A stretch of DNA of 13,238 nt from the NCBI GenBank assembly GCA_015179045.1, contig WHUZ01000307.1, forward strand, positions 1 through 13,238, given 5' to 3'. A program made the position numbers and the translations under genes. This DNA comes from Kalaharituber pfeilii. Taxonomy: Eukaryota; Ascomycota; Pezizomycetes; Pezizales; Pezizaceae. The notes under the pieces were generated by a model that had not been told where the DNA came from, searched no databases, and was given only the letters and a program-made list of their open reading frames with translations. Below, piece after piece: positions 8,336-13,238 of this stretch (positions within the stretch are counted from its first letter, which is position 1; every line of letters starts with the position of its first letter).

Positions 8336-9480
8336 GATGAGCAACTTCTAATTAATTGAGAACCTGTCAAATGAGACTATAACCTTGATAGTATTAATAT
8401 TGATAATTGGGATAGAAGAGAAGATAGGTTGTTAGTAGTACTGAAAGAACATAGACTACAAGTTATGAAGCAATACTATGACTCTGATATCGTTGGTTAC
8501 TAAGAAGTATACTACACTCATTAAATAATCTTAAGAAACTTTTACTGAGATAGATGAAAGGAAGATACCCAATACTACGGGGTAAGTTGCATTCACTATT
8601 CAAAAGCCAAAGCAGATAGATATCTATGACAAACATAACTTATTCCTATGCCTATAGGTATCAAACCTTTCGAGAAAATCACAATAGACTTTTTCGGAGA
8701 GCTACTAGAGTCAAAAGACTACAATGCTATCCTTATCATTATTGACGGGTTTACTAAAATACAATGCTATATACCAGTTAAGACAACTTAGACAGCTACT
8801 GATGTCATATCTGTGTATATTAATGAGATATAGTAATACCATAGTCTACTTTTGGCAATTACCTCTGACCATGTACCTCAATTTGCTTCTGCATGCTGGA
8901 AAGAGATCAACAACAAGCTTGATATCAAGCTTTGACTCTTCATTACCTACCATCTTTAGACTGATGGACTCTCCAAAAGAGCTATTCAAACATTAAAGCA
9001 ATACCTTTATATCTTCTATTATAATCGTCAAAACCATTAGACTACTTGGCTACTCCTAGTCGAGTTTATTTACAACTCTTTGCATATCTCTATCCATAGT
9101 TATACACTCTTCAAAAGTCTATACAGATTCAACCTAAAGACAATTCATATTTTAGATGACTATACCTTCATATCTCCTACAGCAGAAGACTAGCTTGATT
9201 GGATAATGACAGTTCATAATAATATCTACAATACTCTCAAAAAAATAAATGCAAGAGGTCTCAACTTCACATTGAGAAGTCTCGTCAGTTCTAAGTAGGA
9301 GACCAAGTCCTTATTGACTGATACAACCTTCAGGTTATCACCAGCAATTATAGGATACTTAACAATAAGTATATTAGTCTCTATAAGGTTAAGAAAGTTG
9401 TTAGTTGGCATGTCTATAAACTCAACTTACTTTGAGGTATCTGCTTATCCAAAGTAATCTATACTAGCCTTCTAAACCTA
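8336..9480 (+). pseudogene. pol: Integrase of element C (zinc-binding, catalytic and GPY/F-like modules)
   Basis: Relic of the enzyme that joins element DNA to the chromosome. The N-terminal zinc domain is recognisable around 8500-8620: RNFY, a stop, DR, a stop, KEDTQYY, then SCIHYSKAKADR, where the last Cys of HHCC is Tyr. The catalytic core has EKITIDFFGELLESKDY with Asp at 8687-8689, ITSDHVPQF with Asp at 8867-8869, and YHL, a stop, TDGLSKRAIQTLKQYL. The position of the catalytic Glu is Lys at 8975-8977. The second Asp and this residue are 35 residues apart, the D-35-E spacing. The C-terminal part, VGDQVLID then ISLYKVKKVVSWHVYKLNLL (about 9295-9430), matches the GPY/F module that precedes chromodomains. 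A frameshift separates core and C-terminus. Frames at 8724-8996 and 9226-9411 (minus) are a part and a shadow. Confidence 0.9.
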
Positions 9481-9507
9481 TACTAAGTCTGAAATACAAA
9501 CTAAATG

Positions 9508-9723
9508 GACCTCAATGATAATGAAAAAGAACTCTACTATGATATCAACCATGTCATTGATAGTAGAAAGGTCTAAGGTCAAGTCAAATACCAAATCTAT
9601 TAGTAAAGGTTTAATGAAGACAATGATATATAGGAACTACTTACAAACCTTTAACATAGTATTGAACTACTCAGGGAGTTCTATGAGAATAACCTGTATA
9701 AGCTCAAAGACCTAAACGTCTAA
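9508..9723 (+). pseudogene. pol: Chromodomain at the C-terminus of element C pol
   Basis: In the same frame as the GPY/F-like module, codons from 9508 to the stop at 9721-9723 read DLNDNEKELYYDINHVIDSRKV, a stop, GQVKYQIY, two stops, RFNEDNDI, a stop, ELLTNL, a stop, HSIELLREFYENN. This is the chromodomain pattern: E-Y-x-V-E-x-I-L-D-x-R, then K-Y-x-V-K-W-x-G-Y, then D-x-T-W-E-P, then a C-terminal helix ending in F-Y. In chromoviruses this domain directs integration to marked chromatin. The stops fall at Gln or Trp positions, as expected from C-to-T or G-to-A changes, and two Trp expected in the fold are lost. The frame at 9515-9715 is a shadow. Confidence 0.82.
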
Positions 9724-9957
9724 AGGCTTTGAATTTTATATGAGCACTATATGAACTAGTACTTAATATATCTAATACTGTTGTGTAGGACATACTGGTC
9801 TTACCATTGGCTGTTAATACAAGGGATATTAACAAACAAGTACTATACATTATGGTATGCCAAATTGCTTAGCTATAAAAGATAACTTTACTAACCTACT
9901 GAAGGGTCAACAATACTTTCAAATCAACTTAATAGGCCTTCAGGACGAAGGACTTCT
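9724..9957 (+). other. 3' untranslated spacer of element C
   Basis: Between the end of pol and the polypurine tract. No open frame or motif seen; AT-rich. Fragments such as GCTGTTAATACAAGGGATAT show no recognisable domain. Probably 3' untranslated sequence. Confidence 0.5.
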
Positions 9958-9971
9958 AAGATGGGGGGTGA
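9958..9971 (+). promoter_or_regulatory. Polypurine tract of element C
   Basis: AAGATGGGGGGTGA lies immediately before the LTR start TGTTA at 9972. Such a purine run resists RNase H and primes plus-strand DNA synthesis in LTR retrotransposons. The G6 run has survived the mutation that hit the surrounding sequence. Confidence 0.8.
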
Positions 9972-10565
9972 TGTTATGGTTAAAGGTAAAGACCTATTGA
10001 ATATTGGCAAGATACTACCTCCGTACTATTGTAAAACTTGCTAAGATATATCTGATTAATACTAGGTAAGCTGCAGTACACTTTGATTGTTCAGTAGTTA
10101 TCTCACAGACATATGTATCAGTTCTTGTATATACACTGCACTAATACATATATAGTACTTACAAAGCAATTAGTATTGCTTATGATACCTTTACTAATAA
10201 TGCATAGTTATAATATAGATAATGCTTTACTTGCTTATTGGTTTTGAAAAGAGAATCTATATTATTATATATTTCTATTACATTATTACTTCTATATTTA
10301 CTTATCTATTTTACGAGATAGTGGTATTATATTGTAGTCATATTATTAATTGTTGACAAGTCATATATGATAGGTACTTAATATATAAGCTCTAGCTTCC
10401 GCCATTAGTTAGAAAGAATTAAAATACTAGTAGTGTTCTAAGTTTTACTCAAACTCTAAGTTTATTACTTACCTTTTGCTTGTTCTTCTTTGTTGCTTAC
10501 CTTTAGCCATACTATACATACTGAACCACTACAGCTTAGTAACATCGAAGCATCTGGTAGTAACA
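9972..10565 (+). repeat. 3' LTR of element C (594 bp)
   Basis: LTR with termini TGTTA (9972-9976) and TAACA (10561-10565), preceded by the polypurine tract. It has the same length as LTR B, aligned without gaps where compared and differing mostly by transitions. A TATA box lies at 10382-10389. The conserved block downstream of it reads AGTAGTGTTC, a C-to-T and G-to-A altered form of the AGCGGTGTCC of LTR A. Only about four CpG sites remain. The host flank after 10565 starts ATATT, a candidate target-site duplication whose partner is outside the window. Confidence 0.92.
10382..10389 (+). promoter_or_regulatory. TATA box in LTR C
   Basis: TATATAAG within CTTAATATATAAGC, matching the U3 promoter of LTR B. 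In a 3' LTR it would drive transcription rightwards out of the element, here into a degraded region. Confidence 0.55.
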
Positions 10566-11249
10566 ATATTGTGAAAGGTTCTGAAAGGTCTTTGAGAAAA
10601 TTTACAATCTGATCTCTTTATATCTTTCTAATAATAGATTTATTCTTTTTAATAGTGCTCTAAGTAATTCTGTATCTAGTATACCAGTAGTATTCTGACT
10701 AATTCTCTACCTGTTGTACTTAGAGTTTACCTTTGTTCTATATATTTTCTAAGTGATGTAGTATATTGTAATGGTACATACAGTTCATAGATTGTTGCTA
10801 GCTTTATGGATAAGAGGTTTATGTCTATTAGATAGCTATTATTTGAGTTCCAATAATAAATTAAAGAAGTTAGAGACAAACAAAGACTTAAGTATACTTA
10901 TAGACTATGTTTGATTTTATAAAGTGGATAGAACTCTACTTTGTTAGAGTTTCTAGGGTCTATAATATATCCATCAGTATCATAGTAGAATATATAGGGC
11001 ACTTGCTATTATTTTATTTAATCTTCTATTAATGCAAAATAATTACTTAAAATAAAAAAGATGAGAGATCTCGTTAAATCTTGATTACTTGTATACCAGT
11101 TCAGGCTATACTTATTGGCTAATAGGATTACATGCTAGGTGAGTTTAGAACCTAAGTCTCAAAGACTAATCTATTTTAAGTACTTAATTTTCTCCTAAAA
11201 GATAAAGTAATATAATATTTCAAAAGAAATCTTTAGAGAGTAGACTAGA
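10566..11249. other. AT-rich stretch without recognisable features
   Basis: I found no open frame of note, tRNA-like fold, LTR end or domain. The sequence has many TA dinucleotides and almost no CpG, like RIP-mutated DNA elsewhere in the window. It may be the 5' part or upstream sequence of the relic that starts at about 11250, or an older repeat. Confidence 0.5.
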
Positions 11250-13238
11250 ATGCAGACTGAGACAGAGGCCTGGAATACTTGGATAGAAGAAATCAATAAT
11301 TAGATACTAACCAAGCTAAGGCACTTAAAATTAATATAGGGCTCTAGAAAAAATAAGGAATATTAGGTAAAGTACTATGAGAAATTCATGAAAGAATTTT
11401 TAGAAAAATTTCAGTACATGAAAGTAGTGAGTAACTTAATTAAAGAAGAAATAGCAGTCATACTTGCAAGGTAGATACTCATATAATGAGCCAGGATTTA
11501 GAGACTGAAGTCAATCTAAAAAACTTTAGAAAAAAGAGTTATATTTGTCAAAGTGAATAGGAGCCAATAAGTAGCAAGAGCAGGACCTTATGCCAAGTAT
11601 AGGAAGATTGGATTATTTGTAAGTAATAATGGTCAAAAATATGAACTTTATAAGAGTATGAATAATAATGCAAAAGTAAATTATAAATTTAGTTTGATAA
11701 TAATACAGGACAAACAGGAAAGTGATACCAGTAGCTGATTTAGGTTTCTTCTAGATTTAAAGCTATAAAGGAGGTAGAGTTAATTGATCAAGGCCCATTA
11801 TCTAACATATAGACAAAAAAAAAAAATACCAAGCTAGTAGTGAGCTGATCACTATGTCTGTACTAAAAGTGAATCAAATCTGGTGATCTGTTTAGCTAGA
11901 TAGTAGTTGTTACTATCAGGAATAAAAAGTAAGGAAGGTATCTACTAAAAGCCACTATATGGAATAGCATTATTCAAATTATACAGAGATAGATAAAGTT
12001 AAAAAACCAACTAGTATATTACCTCCATTTTAATTATAGACTTATTAAAATATAACAAACAATATATAGTACAAGGGCTAGCTTCATAGAGTCAAATCCT
12101 GGATATAGTTCATTCTTATACAGGTAAAGATTAGCAAATTGAAATAAAAAGTCAGTGCATATTAGAAAACAGTAAGTATATTATCTAGTTTCTGAATTAA
12201 TTAATTGTAGGGCTACAAACTTGTTAGAAAAGGCAGTAAGACTGGTAAGGATAGCTGAACAGATAAAAATTAAGGAACTAGGAGTTGAGAAGGTAATGTT
12301 AAATATTATAAGCTAATTCTAAATACTTTAGTACAATTAATATCTAAGATAGAGTTATCTAGACTAGAGCCAATAAAAAAGAAGCCTATAGTCAATAGGT
12401 TGTAAGTACTAGAAGATCTTTATTAGAAATAGAATAGTACCTCACAAGGAGATAATAGAGCATTCTTATAGTTCAATAATACATTTAATATCTACTATTG
12501 AAAATTATTAACTATGGCAGCTTGTTAGGAAGAAGAATTTTTCTCAGCCTTAGTAATAACTCTATATGGTTATAGATGTAATATACTCTTAAAAGCTACA
12601 AGTCTTCTATATATACTTTTATATAATAGGCTTGAAGAGATTGCTAGGAAGAAAACTTATGATTTAAAGGCAGATATGCAGGCTCTTCAAATAGTTAAGA
12701 CTCTTAATAAAAATTATAGTGATAATCTCCCTATTAAGATTAGGTAGTATTGTTTTTACAATGTACCTGCGTTTCATAGCATACAGTTGTAGAAAGACCA
12801 ACTTATTCAGCTTATAGTATTTATTTATCATTCAAAAATAGAAAATAAAGCTATAGTCTTACTCGTAAGTCCATTAGGTTTGAGAAAGGTAAGCTTCACT
12901 CATACTGTAATAGAATAGATTTGATACTAATATCTTATAGATATATGTTGCATTGACAGTACTATTGAGACTAATATATTATTCTAATTCTAGAATTGTA
13001 TAGAAAAATCATCCAGTATTGATAATTATATATAGATAACTGTATACTACTTGCTTACTTATAAGAGCTAACATATGTAAGCATAGGACTCCTATCTCCA
13101 TATTCTATATGTATGCTTATAATACATGATTTAGTCAGAAAGGAATCTAATATTACTATTAGTATTAGAAGTGAGGTCATAATATTAGAAGACAAAACAA
13201 TTATTTGCAGGCTTTATGATAGCTTTAGTGAAACAGAA
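11250..13238 (+). pseudogene. Unidentified, heavily mutated coding relic (runs off the window)
   Basis: Three consecutive plus-strand frames look like one former protein. 11250 to about 11750 has MQTETEAWNTWIEEIN, KFMKEFLEKFQYMKVV, ARAGPYAKYRKIGLFVSNNG and YELYKSMNNNAKVNY. About 11760-12300 (shifted by 2) has AIKEVELIDQGPLSNI, YLLKATIWNSIIQIIQR and YLVSELINCRATNLLEKAV. About 12300-13238 (shifted by 1) has FFSALVITLYGYRCNILL, YNRLEEIARKKTYDLKADMQ, YCFYNVPAFHSIQL and NKAIVLLVSPLGLRKVSF. Stops within these frames are mostly TAG and TAA at positions where Gln or Trp would fit. A run of 12 A at 11815-11826 lies near the first shift. I do not recognise the family. It lacks reverse transcriptase, integrase or DDE-transposase motifs that I can see. 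The VLLVSPLGLRKVSF piece faintly recalls a helicase motif, which is not enough for a call. It could be a host gene remnant or another mobile element. Confidence 0.45.

Noticed and set aside
9515..9715. 66-codon Ser/Lys-rich plus-strand open frame
   Set aside because: It overlaps the chromodomain in another frame. The chromodomain frame matches a known fold despite its stops.
10566..10570. ATATT as proven target-site duplication of C
   Set aside because: The matching copy would lie beyond the missing 5' LTR outside the window, so it is only a candidate.
11060..11170. tRNA gene
   Set aside because: A TTCAGGC-like stretch resembles a T-loop but no cloverleaf with acceptor and anticodon stems can be drawn.
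11250..13238. RecQ-like or telomere-linked helicase relic
   Set aside because: Only one short piece (VLLVSPLGL) recalls a helicase motif; no Walker A or DExH box was found, so no name was given.
1..13238. CRISPR array, bacterial operon or phage content
   Set aside because: No regularly spaced repeats, ribosome-binding sites or tandem intact genes. The LTR, RIP and chromodomain features point to a fungal nuclear genome.

Overview
The window looks like repeat-rich, gene-poor DNA of a filamentous ascomycete fungus. I see no intact host gene, RNA gene, CRISPR array or bacterial-type operon. It is almost entirely broken Ty3/gypsy LTR retrotransposons, at least one of them a chromovirus with a C-terminal chromodomain. 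Mutations are mostly C-to-T or G-to-A, with many TAG/TAA/TGA stops inside recognisable domains. That is the footprint of repeat-induced point mutation (RIP), a fungal defence known from Pezizomycotina. The species cannot be named from this sequence.

Layout, left to right. (1) 1-2643 is the 5' part of element A on the minus strand: an unclear post-gag stretch with a possible protease trace (1-560), a gag relic (560-1950), a primer-binding site (1962-1972) and the 5' LTR (1973-2643). (2) 2644-6126 is the 5' part of element B on the minus strand: a protease/start-of-pol relic cut off at 2644 by LTR A, a long gag relic (about 3092-5504), a primer-binding site (5522-5532) and a 594-bp 5' LTR (5533-6126). 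(3) 6127-10565 is the 3' part of element C on the plus strand: end of gag, protease, reverse transcriptase, RNase H, integrase, chromodomain, polypurine tract and a 594-bp 3' LTR (9972-10565). Its gag is cut at 6127 by LTR B. (4) 10566-11249 is AT-rich with no recognisable feature. (5) 11250-13238 is a heavily mutated, frameshifted coding relic on the plus strand that I cannot identify and that runs off the window.

The junctions suggest a nest: A inserted into B's pol, and B, a close relative of C, inserted into C's gag. Base composition agrees. By hand count of single 60-base lines, A and B are near 47% G+C or higher, C about 33%, and the right end about 27%, as expected if the outer layers are older and more mutated. 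No element present could encode a working set of proteins.

The most interesting mechanistic signal is the primer site. In A and B the sequence after the LTR does not start with the usual TGG of a tRNA-primed element. Instead it contains 8 bases complementary to a site just downstream of the TATA box in the same LTR, which is the layout of Tf1-like self-primed reverse transcription.
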